Positions 55,527 to 64,000 of a stretch of DNA of 64,000 bases are shown piece by piece. The first letter of the stretch is position 1; each line of letters starts with the position of its first letter. The notes below the pieces were generated by a model. It searched no databases. It worked only from the letters and a program-made list of their open reading frames with translations, and was not told the origin of the DNA. The stretch is from Rhodoferax aquaticus (lineage in GTDB: Bacteria > Pseudomonadota > Gammaproteobacteria > Burkholderiales > Burkholderiaceae_C). Both the position numbers and the translations under genes were made by a program. Where the stretch lies: the NCBI RefSeq assembly GCF_006974105.1, contig NZ_CP036282.1, positions 1,178,001 through 1,242,000 on the forward strand. Direction: 5' to 3'.

Positions 55527-58500
55527 CTAGGTTCGCTCGCTTTGCAGCTGCGCTTCGAGGTCTTGGCAGGCGAGCAAGGCCCTTGGAAAGTCCAGGTCCG
55601 CCATCGCTGCGTCGAGTTTCGCGAATCGAGTTGTACCCTGGCCATGGGTCAGCGTCATCAAATGCGCATGGGTTTCCATGGCCTGCATGTCATCCTGCAT
55701 GAGCTGACCGTGCAGTTGCTGCAAGGCTTCAAGCAGTTGTGGCGCTATGGTGTCTGCTGCCACCTTTGTTTCGGCATCCAAACTCCAGCTACGCAGCACG
55801 TCTTGCAATGCCTGCGAGGTGTCCGCAATGCATGCTTGCATCTCGGAGACGCTCGCGCGTAAGGCGTGCGTCGCTTGGGCTTTGTCTTCGTGTGTGCTTT
55901 CTGGTTGGGCTGCTGCTTTCGCTCGTTGCTCGGCGGTTTTGGCCAGTGCCATCATGCCCATGGCGCCCACTGTGGCGGACAAACCCTTGTGGGTATGCAA
56001 AACCCGGGTGAGCGAAAACCAATCGTCTGCGGCTAAGTGCGCCTCGACTAAAGCGGGCAATCGATGCAATTCTTTCAAGTAACTGCAGACGGTGTCTGCA
56101 TAGAGGTCTTTGAGTCCTGCCATACGTGCCAAGGCTTGGTCGATGTCGAGGTTCGCGCCCGCAGGGGTGCTAGGAGGCTGCTTTGCGGGCAGCTCTGGCT
56201 GTGCAAGTGCAGCGCCTGGCGGGTGGGTGTGCTCCAGCAGCAGTTGCACCAGTTGAGGCAGATCAAAGGGCTTGCCAAGGTGAGCATTCATGCCGGCAGC
56301 TAAACAGGCGTCGCGGTCAGAATGCATTGCGTTAGCGGTCATAGCAATGATAGGCAAAGCTGCATACCCGGGAAGTTGCCGTATCACTCGGGTGGCCTCA
56401 AAGCCATCCATGACGGGCATTTGCAAATCCATCAGCACTGCGTCAAAAGGTGCGCTTGCATGCTTGACTGCGTCTACCCCTTGCTGACCGTCTGAGGCAA
56501 CTTGTACGTGAGCACCTTGGGTGGCCAGCAGTTCTTGAGCCACTTGTTGGTTGATCACATTGTCTTCCACCAGAAGTATGCGCATGCCCGCAAGGCGTGT
56601 GCCTCCTGGGCGCGCTGCGCGTGGTGTTTGCCGAATCGCCACGCGTCCCGTTTGTGCTGCTAAGACCGTGTCGCGCAGCATGGCGGTGGTGATGGGCTTC
56701 ACCAAGAATGCATGCAGCATGGCTTGCTCTGCGGCACTGCGTTGGGCCAAGCGGTCTCGCCGATGGGCGCTCACCATGATGACGGTGCAGCGCGTGGCAG
56801 CGCCATGGGTAGCGTGGTTGGGATCGTGCAAGAGGTGCTTAAGTGTCTCCCACCCGTCCATCGTCGGCATTTCCCAATCCACAAGCAGTAAGTCATGGCG
56901 AGCTAGCCCTTGCTGCTTGCGCGCCTGTGCCAACTGCAGTGCCGCTTGGCCGCTGGCCGCCACATCGACTTGGCATCCCAAACTGGCCGCCATCGCTGCC
57001 AGTATGGTCTGCGCTTCGGGGTTGTCATCTACCACCAGTGCAGTGCTAGGCATTTGAGCTGGGTTAGCCAGTCGGGCTGCTTGCACCTCTGTCGCAGATG
57101 TGGCCGGGGCGATGGCAGGCGCAATTGGCAACCTGATTTCAAAAGAAAACAAGCTGCCCCGCCCTGCGCTGCTTTGCAGCGCAAGCTCACCGTGCATCAT
57201 GCGCACCAAACGTTTGCAGATCGACAAGCCAAGGCCTGTGCCACCAAAACGTCGGGTGGTCGATGCCTCCGCCTGGGAGAAGTCGCTAAAAATGTGGGCT
57301 TGATGTTCGGGTGCAATGCCAATCCCACTGTCTTCCACCGCCCAATTCAGCGTGGCGTGGGTGGTGTCCAGTTGAGCCACGCGCAGCCGGATCACCACTT
57401 GCCCTTGCGCCGTGAACTTGATGGCGTTGCCCCCCAAGTTGATCAGTATCTGCTGCAGCCGTAACGCGTCTCCCACCAAACACGGCGGTAGCTGCGGATC
57501 CACGTCAAACAAAACCTCGATGGGTTTGTCTCCTATGTTTGCGGAGTAGATGACCGCCAGGTCGCGCAAAAGTTTTTCAACCTCAAAGGGCTGCGGGTCC
57601 AGTTCAAGCTTGCCCGCTTCGATCTTGGAAAAATCCAAGATGTCATTGAGCAGCCCTAGCAGCGACTTTGCAGCCCCTTCTGCTTTGCTTGCATAGTCCA
57701 GCTGACGGCCATCTAAGTCGGTGGCATGTAACAGCGCCAGCATGCCCAAGATGGCGTTCATGGGGGTGCGAATTTCGTGGCTCATATTGGCCAAAAACTG
57801 GCTCTTCGATTGGGATGCCGACTGCGCTGCCTCGGTGGCTTGCAGCAGTTCAGTGATGTCGATGCGAAAGCCAGCCGTATGCCCGTCAGGCAGCTTGCGC
57901 TCTACTACCCTGAAGCTTCTGCCATCGGTATGGCGTTGCACCAATGCGTGCCCACTTGAGCGGTGGGCCGTCAATCGGCGGTCAATCCATTCCTCCATGG
58001 AGGTGCCTGCAAAGTTGTATTGCCCGACCTGGGCGCCGTGGCGCAAGACTTCTTCAAACGGCATGCCTGGCTGCACCTCAAAACCAGGGCTGGAATACAG
58101 GGTGCGGTACTTCTCGTTGCAAAACACCAAGCGGTCGTCGGGGCTGTAAATGACAAACGCCTCGTCAATGGCGTCGATGGCACCGCGCAAACGCTGGCTG
58201 CTGCGTTCCAGCTCAGCTTCAAAAAGTTTTGCGGGGGTGATATCCCAGTTCGCCCCAACGATGCGCCACGGTGAGCCATTGGCGTCCACTTGCACCACGG
58301 CCCGGGCATGCAAATAGTGGATGCTGCCATCTTTCCAAATGACGCGGTACTCAACATCAAACACCTTGGGGCCCGCTATGGCGTGCACAGTGGCGGCTTC
58401 AGCCATGGCGTAGTCGTCGGGGTGCATGCTGCTCAGCCAAGTGGCATGCGCGTCTCGCCCGTCGGGTGGCTCGCCGGTGAACAGGTGAAACACCTGTGCG

Positions 58501-59750
58501 TCCCACACCGTGACCTTGGTCTGTAGATGGTGCTCCCAGATGCCGATACCGCAGGCTTCGGTCGCCAAGTTAAGGCGTTCGGCCAGTTCTTGTCGGGCGG
58601 CGGCCAACTGGCGACTTTGCTCTGTTTCGAGCGCAAGTTCTTGCTTGCCTGTGTTGAGCGCACGCTCTCGGTCAGCCAGCCGGTCCAAGAGCGCATTGAA
58701 GCCGGTCAGCAATTGGCCAATTTCATCGGGCCGCACAATCTGAAAAGGCTGTACCGCCAAGCCGTGTGTACTTTGGCTTGCAAGTTGGGCGGAGGCGCGC
58801 ACCAGCGGCGCCAGTTGGCGTCTCAGCACCCACCATGTGCATGCACTTGCCAAACCACTCAGCAGCAAGGCCAGCCATAAGACTCGCCGTTGCAAGTTGT
58901 CTATGGGTGCAAATGCTTCGGCTATCGGTAAGTTGACGGCCAAATACCACTGTGCAGAAGGAATACGCTTGGCAGCAGTCAAAACTGGTGTGCCCAGTTG
59001 ATTGACCATGGTTCCAAAACCTTCGTGTCCGCCTACAAAACGGTCAATCAGTGGGTCTGTGCCCAAAGGACGCATCACCAACTGCTTATTGGTCGCGGTC
59101 ACAATGATGCGGTGCTTTGGGTCCACCAACAAAAAACCTCCGCCTTCGCCGTAATGGTTCTGCGTGATCTTGTCTAAAAAGCTAGGCTTTCCCAGATTGA
59201 CCACGCCCATGAGCGCGCCCATGATGTTGCCGCTGGCGCTGCGTACGGGTACCGCCATAACGATGACGGGTGCCTTGAGTTGCTTGCCAATGACCGGCTC
59301 GCCGACGGACGACTTCCCTTCGTTGATAGCAGCCATGACGAAGGGGCGGTCTGCATAGCTAACACCCGCGCGCTTGGCGTCTAGAGGCACAGACGCTAGA
59401 GCTGTCGCCTCTGTGTTGGTTGCAAATGTCCCACCATTGAACATGGATTGGAATAACACCTGCTGTTCCAAATACGTCTGTAGAGCCGCTGGCTTGGCCA
59501 TAGCTGCAGGTGTGATGCCCTCGGCCACCAGCTCCAGCGCAGCCAAGCGCTCACCGATCTCTTGGTCGACCTGTTGAGCCACGAAGCCGGCCACGGTCAG
59601 TTGGCGCTGCCCCAGCTCGCGCTCCAAGTCTTGGCGCAAAACGCTGCCGCTCACCAGAGCCAAGCTCCACACACTTGCCAAAAACACCAGCAAGGTCAAC
59701 AAAGTGACCCGGTTGCTGACAGAGCTCCACGCACGATATGCTTTTTGCAT
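55527..59750 (-). CDS. Membrane hybrid sensor histidine kinase (dCache-HAMP-PAS-PAS-HisKA-HATPase-REC-REC-Hpt)
   Basis: A 1407-residue kinase. Membrane spans at about 12-34 and 284-305 enclose a periplasmic dCache-like sensor (YADRPFVMAAINEGKSSVGEP). Then come HAMP (IVRPDEIGQLLTGFNALLDR), two PAS domains, the kinase core with H658 in [15 protein letters not shown], ATPase boxes [11 protein letters not shown] and [11 protein letters not shown], two receivers (LLVDWEMPTMDG, VLMDLQMPVMDG) and Hpt (HTHKGLSATVGA). The ATG at 59750 with AAGG upstream is preferred over a TTG at 59807. It is closely similar to the kinase at 41668-45612 from the kinase core onwards. Signal and output are unknown. Confidence 0.92.
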   Translation of the reverse strand: MQKAYRAWSSVSNRVTLLTLLVFLASVWSLALVSGSVLRQDLERELGQRQLTVAGFVAQQVDQEIGERLAALELVAEGITPAAMAKPAALQTYLEQQVLFQSMFNGGTFATNTEATALASVPLDAKRAGVSYADRPFVMAAINEGKSSVGEPVIGKQLKAPVIVMAVPVRSASGNIMGALMGVVNLGKPSFLDKITQNHYGEGGGFLLVDPKHRIIVTATNKQLVMRPLGTDPLIDRFVGGHEGFGTMVNQLGTPVLTAAKRIPSAQWYLAVNLPIAEAFAPIDNLQRRVLWLALLLSGLASACTWWVLRRQLAPLVRASAQLASQSTHGLAVQPFQIVRPDEIGQLLTGFNALLDRLADRERALNTGKQELALETEQSRQLAAARQELAERLNLATEACGIGIWEHHLQTKVTVWDAQVFHLFTGEPPDGRDAHATWLSSMHPDDYAMAEAATVHAIAGPKVFDVEYRVIWKDGSIHYLHARAVVQVDANGSPWRIVGANWDITPAKLFEAELERSSQRLRGAIDAIDEAFVIYSPDDRLVFCNEKYRTLYSSPGFEVQPGMPFEEVLRHGAQVGQYNFAGTSMEEWIDRRLTAHRSSGHALVQRHTDGRSFRVVERKLPDGHTAGFRIDITELLQATEAAQSASQSKSQFLANMSHEIRTPMNAILGMLALLHATDLDGRQLDYASKAEGAAKSLLGLLNDILDFSKIEAGKLELDPQPFEVEKLLRDLAVIYSANIGDKPIEVLFDVDPQLPPCLVGDALRLQQILINLGGNAIKFTAQGQVVIRLRVAQLDTTHATLNWAVEDSGIGIAPEHQAHIFSDFSQAEASTTRRFGGTGLGLSICKRLVRMMHGELALQSSAGRGSLFSFEIRLPIAPAIAPATSATEVQAARLANPAQMPSTALVVDDNPEAQTILAAMAASLGCQVDVAASGQAALQLAQARKQQGLARHDLLLVDWEMPTMDGWETLKHLLHDPNHATHGAATRCTVIMVSAHRRDRLAQRSAAEQAMLHAFLVKPITTAMLRDTVLAAQTGRVAIRQTPRAARPGGTRLAGMRILLVEDNVINQQVAQELLATQGAHVQVASDGQQGVDAVKHASAPFDAVLMDLQMPVMDGFEATRVIRQLPGYAALPIIAMTANAMHSDRDACLAAGMNAHLGKPFDLPQLVQLLLEHTHPPGAALAQPELPAKQPPSTPAGANLDIDQALARMAGLKDLYADTVCSYLKELHRLPALVEAHLAADDWFSLTRVLHTHKGLSATVGAMGMMALAKTAEQRAKAAAQPESTHEDKAQATHALRASVSEMQACIADTSQALQDVLRSWSLDAETKVAADTIAPQLLEALQQLHGQLMQDDMQAMETHAHLMTLTHGQGTTRFAKLDAAMADLDFPRALLACQDLEAQLQSERT

Positions 59751-60082
59751 GCTTGACCTTGCCCTTTTGAAGACCGTGATGCGCTTGCGCAGATCCCCTA
59801 CTAGCAACTGTTGAGGGGCAGCAAGTCACTATGCGCGCAATTCTGAAAGCAGTTTAGCGGGGTAGTGCAGGTTTGGATAGCCTTGTCTTTGGCTCAGCGG
59901 CGGCCTGCGATGCCCACCATGCAGTGCGGCGGTACAAACCCTCTCACCCGGTGTTACTGACTGGGATGACGCACTTGCTTCTTGCACGAATGGCCGAGTG
60001 CAAGCCGTTTAAGCCGGTGTGTGGGGTGCTTTCTTTTCGCCATGCAAGCGCTTTACAAAGGCGTGCAGCATTTTTTTGCTTT

Positions 60083-60421
60083 TCAAGCCTTCTTCAAGTA
60101 GCAGGCCTTGAGCATGAAGCTGCCGCCGTCCATCTTGCAATCCACCTCGTGGTCGCCGCCCACCAGACGGATGCTTTTCACCTTGGTGCCCTGTTTGAGC
60201 ACGGTGGAGCTGCCTTTGACTTTCAGGTCTTTGATCAGCACGACCGCATCCCCATCCTGCAGCACCTGGCCATTGGAGTCCTTGACCACCGCGCTGTCTT
60301 CATCTTCCGCTGCGGCCGCCGCTTGAGGCCATTCAAAACCGCAGTCGGCGCACACAAAGTTGTCGCCGTCGGGGTAAGTGTTTTCCAACGTGCATTGCGG
60401 GCAGGCGGGCGTAGAGGACAT
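60083..60421 (-). CDS. yjdM: YjdM/PhnA-family zinc-ribbon protein
   Basis: A 112-residue protein with an N-terminal zinc ribbon (ACPQCTLENTY and FVCADCGFEW; two CxxC pairs) and the conserved PhnA domain (VVKDSNGQVLQDGDAVVLIKDLKVKGSS, VGGDHEVDCKMDG). Despite the old name, a role in phosphonate use is not supported by the family's distribution, and the function is unknown. It lies between the hybrid kinase and prmC on the same strand. The 275-base gap to its left holds no clear gene. Confidence 0.9.
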   Translation of the reverse strand: MSSTPACPQCTLENTYPDGDNFVCADCGFEWPQAAAAAEDEDSAVVKDSNGQVLQDGDAVVLIKDLKVKGSSTVLKQGTKVKSIRLVGGDHEVDCKMDGGSFMLKACYLKKA

Positions 60422-60434
60422 GTGTACTTTCTTG

Positions 60435-60456
60435 TTGCTATGAATTCAGGAGCTGC
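60435..60456. repeat. Dispersed intergenic repeat, copy 6 (reverse orientation)
   Basis: TTGCTATGAATTCAGGAGCTG; read on the minus strand it gives CAGCTCCTGAATTCATAGC, matching the GCT...ATAGC core of the other copies. It lies just upstream of the yjdM start codon. Confidence 0.5.
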
Positions 60457-60491
60457 GTGCGCAATACTCGTGTGCGCTAGCGGCTTATTTA

Positions 60492-61322
60492 CTAGGAAAT
60501 TAGTGCCGGCCACCTGCCGCCGCTGCAGCGCTCTATGCCTGCGAGGTCGCGGCGGCTCTGCACGTCGCAGAAGCCCGCAGCAGCCAAGAGGCCGCGCACA
60601 TCAGCCGCTTGGTCATACCCGTGCTCCAGCAGCAGCCAGCCTCCAGCAAGTAGGCGATCTGGAGCCTGCTGGATGATGGCTCTGATATCGTCCAGCCCGT
60701 CGGCGCCGGCGGTCAGTGCCTGCCGGGGTTCAAATCGCAGTGCGGGCATGTGTTCGTCGTCTTCGCGGATGTAGGGCGGGTTGGACACGATCACCTGAAA
60801 TCGCCCCTGTGTACCGCTGAGCCAAGAGCCTTGGCTGAATGCCACCTCCAGCTTTAGCCGCTTCGCATTGGCCTGCGCTACGGCCAAAGCAGCGTGGCTG
60901 AAGTCCACCGCTTCCACCTGCAATGCGGGCCGGGTGGCCTTGAGTGCCAGCGCAATCGCACCACTGCCGGTGCCTAGGTCCACCACCCGGACATCGGGCG
61001 TGGGTTCTAGCAGCTCCAGCGCCCACTCCACCAGCGTCTCGGTATCAGGGCGGGGCACCAGCACATCGGCAGTGAGCTCTAGGTTCAGCCCGTAGAACTC
61101 TTTGTGACCCACGAGGTAGGCAATGGGTTCGCCTGCAACACGCCGCAGCGCAGCGGCTTCCAGCGTAGCCCATTGCGTTGGTGGCAAGGTATCCGCATCG
61201 TGGGCGAGCAGCCACGCGCGGTCATGCGGTGCGCGGCCCAGCAGGTGCAAGAGCAGCAGCTGCGCATCGAGCCGATCCAGCCCGAGGGCAATACAGTGCT
61301 GCAAGGCTTGCGCGATGGTCAT
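60492..61322 (-). CDS. prmC: Release factor glutamine methyltransferase PrmC
   Basis: A 276-residue methyltransferase that methylates the Gln of the GGQ motif in release factors. The SAM site is VVDLGTGSGAIALALK and the catalytic motif is VIVSNPPYI; GHKEFYGLNLELTADVLVPRPDTE is the conserved N-terminal/linker signature. The start at 61322 (MTIAQALQHC) fits the family; the frame extends to 61445 with non-homologous residues. It follows prfA directly, its usual partner. Confidence 0.95.
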   Translation of the reverse strand: MTIAQALQHCIALGLDRLDAQLLLLHLLGRAPHDRAWLLAHDADTLPPTQWATLEAAALRRVAGEPIAYLVGHKEFYGLNLELTADVLVPRPDTETLVEWALELLEPTPDVRVVDLGTGSGAIALALKATRPALQVEAVDFSHAALAVAQANAKRLKLEVAFSQGSWLSGTQGRFQVIVSNPPYIREDDEHMPALRFEPRQALTAGADGLDDIRAIIQQAPDRLLAGGWLLLEHGYDQAADVRGLLAAAGFCDVQSRRDLAGIERCSGGRWPALIS

Positions 61323-61453
61323 GGTGTTAATTCGCAACGTTAGAAAAGTTGGGGCGGCAGTAGGTTTTGCGCAGCTAAAGGAGGAGCCCGCAAAGCGGGC
61401 GGGGGACACGGAGCAAAACATGCTGCTGTCCCAACGCTCCACCAAAGAAACGC

Positions 61454-62575
61454 TTAGTTCAGATTGCTCTCCAACGCAGCCAACTGCTGCGCAGCTTCGT
61501 AAGCCTGCAGCGCATCCACCACATCCCCCATATCGCCTTCCATCACGCGGTCAAGCTTGTACAAGGTGAGGTTGATGCGGTGGTCCGTCAGACGCCCTTG
61601 CGGGAAGTTGTAAGTGCGGATGCGGTCGCTGCGGTCGCCACTGCCCACCAAGCTCTTACGCTCGGCTGCATCTTTGGCGGCGCGCTCTGAGCGTTCCTTC
61701 TCGTGGATACGGGCGGTCAGCACTTTCAGGGCCTGGGCCTTGTTGCTGTGCTGGCTGCGGCCGTCTTGGCATTCGGCCACGATGCCGGTGGGAATGTGCG
61801 TGATACGCACCGCAGAGTCGGTCTTGTTGATGTGCTGACCACCTGCGCCGCTCGCGCGGTAGGTGTCGATGCGCAAGTCAGACGGGTTGATTTTGGCGGC
61901 TTCCACTTCGTCTTGCTCGGCCAACACCGCAATCGTGCAGGCGCTGGTGTGGATGCGGCCTTGCGTTTCGGTCAGCGGCACGCGCTGCACGCGGTGGCCC
62001 CCACTTTCAAACTTGAGCATGCCATAGGCACCGCAGCTGCCGCTGCTGGTTTGCACCGAGCCTTCCATGCGCAGCACGACTTCTTTGTAGCCACCCAGTT
62101 CGCTTTCCGACGCGTTCATGATCTCGGTTTTGAAACCCATCGCATCACAGTAGCGGGTGTACATGCGCGCGAGGTCGGCCGCAAACAAGGCGGACTCGTC
62201 ACCGCCGGTGCCCGCGCGGATTTCCACAAACGCAGGGCGCTGGTCATCAGGGTCTTTGGGCAGCAGCATGCGTTGCAGCTCTGTTTCGAGTTGGGCCATT
62301 TCCGTGGTGGCACCATCAATCTCTTCTTGCGCCATGGCCAGCATGTCTTCGTCACCCGCAGCGTCGTTCATCATCTCTTGGCCCGTGGCCAAGTCAGCCT
62401 CGCGCTGCTGGAAGCGCGCCCAACGGGTGGCCACGGCTGCTACGTCGGTGTGTTCGCGTGAGAGTTTGAGGAACTGCGCCATGTCTTTCATGATGTCCTC
62501 GCGGGACAGCAAGAATTCGAGCTCGCCTTGGCGATCGGCGTAGCGACTGAGTTGTTGGCGGAGAAACGGTTTCAT
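61454..62575 (-). CDS. prfA: Peptide chain release factor 1
   Basis: A 373-residue RF1 that ends translation at UAA and UAG. The GGQ catalytic loop is in [18 protein letters not shown] and the anticodon-like PxT region lies in [13 protein letters not shown] to [11 protein letters not shown]. Length is slightly above the usual 360. The gene follows hemA after a 225-base gap, and prmC is next, the common betaproteobacterial order. Confidence 0.96.
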   Translation of the reverse strand: MKPFLRQQLSRYADRQGELEFLLSREDIMKDMAQFLKLSREHTDVAAVATRWARFQQREADLATGQEMMNDAAGDEDMLAMAQEEIDGATTEMAQLETELQRMLLPKDPDDQRPAFVEIRAGTGGDESALFAADLARMYTRYCDAMGFKTEIMNASESELGGYKEVVLRMEGSVQTSSGSCGAYGMLKFESGGHRVQRVPLTETQGRIHTSACTIAVLAEQDEVEAAKINPSDLRIDTYRASGAGGQHINKTDSAVRITHIPTGIVAECQDGRSQHSNKAQALKVLTARIHEKERSERAAKDAAERKSLVGSGDRSDRIRTYNFPQGRLTDHRINLTLYKLDRVMEGDMGDVVDALQAYEAAQQLAALESNLN

Positions 62576-62800
62576 ATCAATGCAATCTGGAGTACGGATA
62601 ACGCAAAGCCGGTGAGGCCCTGCCTAGAACGGAAAAATGTGGCTGCTAAAGCCGTCCTCTCGCCGATGGCGCGAGAGGCGTGGGGGTATGGCGTGGCTGT
62701 CAGCGCAGCTAACGCGCCCGCAGGGCTGCGCCGCCCCAGGCCAACGCAAGACCCTTCAAGGTGCGAAGGCTGCGCGCCGTCCATGAAGGTGTGGACACCA
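62576..62800. other. 225-base gap between prfA and hemA
   Basis: No gene is seen. A small hairpin (CCTCTCG 62656-62662 with CGAGAGG 62672-62678) lies in the middle and may be part of the intercistronic mRNA. Confidence 0.35.
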
Positions 62801-64000
62801 TCATTTGCGCAAGAAAAAGTGTTGCACCGCTGCGGTGGCACGCTCACGTGCTTGGCTGTCTGCACCCCGCAACTCAGCCATGGCGCCATGCAGCATTTTT
62901 TGGGTGAGGCCGCGTGACAAGGCCTCCAGCACGGTGTCTATGTCTTCACCCTTGGCCAGCAGCTTGCGGGCGCGTGCGAGTTCTGCGGCGCGCCATTGGT
63001 CAGCTTGTTGGTGCACCTGTTGGATGAGTGTGACCACGCCATTGACGGGGTCGCGCTGGTCCACCCAGTGCATAAAGCTTTGCACACCGGCGTCCACAAT
63101 GGCCTCGGCCTGCGCCACGGCCGCTTGGCGGTTGGCTTGCGCGGTTTGCACTACGCCAGCGAGATCGTCCACGGTGTATAGATACACGTCTTGCAGAGCT
63201 TTGACTTCTGGCTCGATATCACGGGGCACCGCCAAATCCACCATGAAGATGGGGCGGTGCTTGCGCCGCTTGACCGCGCGCTCGACTGCGCCCAAGCCAA
63301 TGATGGGCAGGGTGCTGGCGGTGCAGCTGATGACCGCATCAAACTCATGCAAGCGCTCGGGCAGGTCGGCCAAGCGCATGACTTCAGCGCCAAAGCGGCC
63401 AGCGAGTTTTTCACCACGCTCTAAGCTGCGGTTGGCAATGGCGATGGCTTGCGGGTTTTTAGCGGCGAAGTGGGTTGCGCATAGCTCAATCATTTCCCCC
63501 GCGCCCACACACAAGACCTTGACCTTGCCCAAGTCTTCAAACAATTGGCCTGCCAAGCGCACGGCGGCGGCGGCCATGCTGATGGAGTGCGCGCCAATTT
63601 CGGTGGAGCTGCGCACCTCTTTGGCTACAGAGAAGGAGCGTTGAAACAGCTGCGACAGTGTGCTGCCCAAGGCACCTGCGGCTTCGGCAGCGCGCACGGC
63701 GTCTTTCATTTGCCCCAAGATTTGTGGCTCGCCCAGCACCATGGAGTCCAAGCCGCTGGCCACCCTGAAGGCGTGGCGCGCAGCGACATCGTCTTGCATG
63801 GTGTAGGAGTGGGCCCGAAGCAGTGCAGGGGACACGCCGCCACATTGGGCCAGCCAGTCGAGCGTGTGCTCAAGTTCAGGCTGATCGCCCGCGCAATAGA
63901 TTTCGGTTCGGTTGCAGGTGGAGACCAGCGCCGCCTCGGGCTGGCGCGCCAAAGATGCCCGCAGGGCATGCAGTGTGGGTTCGATTTGGTCGATGGCGAA
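62801..64000 (-). CDS. hemA: Glutamyl-tRNA reductase, missing N-terminal end (window edge)
   Basis: At least 399 residues of HemA, which reduces glutamyl-tRNA to glutamate semialdehyde for haem synthesis. The catalytic cysteine is in [43 protein letters not shown] and [12 protein letters not shown] (NADPH site) follow, and the C-terminal dimerisation helices end at AVQHFFLRK. The frame is open to the last base of the window (codons reading [15 protein letters not shown]), so the TTG at 63952 is internal and the true start lies outside. Confidence 0.95.
   Translation of the reverse strand, partial: FAIDQIEPTLHALRASLARQPEAALVSTCNRTEIYCAGDQPELEHTLDWLAQCGGVSPALLRAHSYTMQDDVAARHAFRVASGLDSMVLGEPQILGQMKDAVRAAEAAGALGSTLSQLFQRSFSVAKEVRSSTEIGAHSISMAAAAVRLAGQLFEDLGKVKVLCVGAGEMIELCATHFAAKNPQAIAIANRSLERGEKLAGRFGAEVMRLADLPERLHEFDAVISCTASTLPIIGLGAVERAVKRRKHRPIFMVDLAVPRDIEPEVKALQDVYLYTVDDLAGVVQTAQANRQAAVAQAEAIVDAGVQSFMHWVDQRDPVNGVVTLIQQVHQQADQWRAAELARARKLLAKGEDIDTVLEALSRGLTQKMLHGAMAELRGADSQARERATAAVQHFFLRK

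Noticed and set aside
59873..60676. 267-codon plus-strand frame over yjdM and the end of prmC
   Set aside because: It crosses two genes with strong family evidence on the other strand and has no recognisable domain of its own.

Overview
The window looks like about 64 kb of chromosome from a betaproteobacterium of the order Burkholderiales, most likely a Comamonadaceae member of the Rhodoferax type. The evidence is the protein families, the high-GC coding style, the hemA-prfA-prmC-grxD neighbourhood and a dispersed short repeat built on GCTAT...ATAGC. This placement is inference. No rRNA, tRNA, CRISPR array, prophage or insertion sequence was recognised.

Region by region. (1) 1-9195 is a tightly packed amino-sugar operon: the end of a sugar ABC permease, a DUF5107/TPR protein, an ABC ATPase, a regulator joining an RpiR-type DNA-binding domain to a DeoR-type sensor, an AgaS-like SIS isomerase/deaminase, a ROK kinase, an AgaZ/GatZ-like protein and a NagA-like deacetylase. 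Together they could import an N-acetylhexosamine, phosphorylate it, deacetylate it and deaminate it. (2) 9300-16374 is mixed chromosome: a possibly internally deleted secreted TIM-barrel protein, a MocR regulator divergent from a LysE exporter, a GNAT acetyltransferase, a LysR regulator and an amidohydrolase lipoprotein. (3) 16.4-26.4 kb is an accessory island. Its AT-rich core holds a four-gene coupled operon (DegT aminotransferase, pre-ATP-grasp/methyltransferase fusion, ATP-grasp enzyme, Gfo/Idh/MocA oxidoreductase) and two FkbM methyltransferases, followed by a TPR/O-GlcNAc-transferase-like GT41 protein. Decayed genes lie at both edges: a MocR remnant on the left and a GT41 remnant on the right.

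(4) 26.5-41.5 kb holds an MFS exporter with a cysteine-rich regulator and two matching upstream operator-like palindromes, envelope lipoproteins (OmpA/DUF4398) with a 52-residue DUF3309 protein, an M14 peptidase, a PdxR-like MocR divergent from an FMN split-barrel protein, an isolated cheZ, an exported MsrA, a YqhD-type alcohol dehydrogenase, a LivK-type binding protein with a broken duplicate beside it, a LigB-type dioxygenase and a methyltransferase. (5) 41.6-48.5 kb carries a large hybrid histidine kinase, a PPK2 polyphosphate kinase and a receiver-TPR protein that lacks the usual phospho-acceptor Asp. (6) 48.7-53.0 kb is one operon of a GntR regulator, PuuE-type allantoinase and a complete ABC importer, probably for a ureide or related compound. 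(7) 53.1-64.0 kb holds grxD, leuA (opposite strand), a second large hybrid kinase related to the first, yjdM, prmC, prfA and most of hemA.

The best candidate for an undescribed system is the operon at 17100-21577, which looks built to make and modify an amino sugar or similar amine and join it to another molecule. Its product cannot be read from the sequence.
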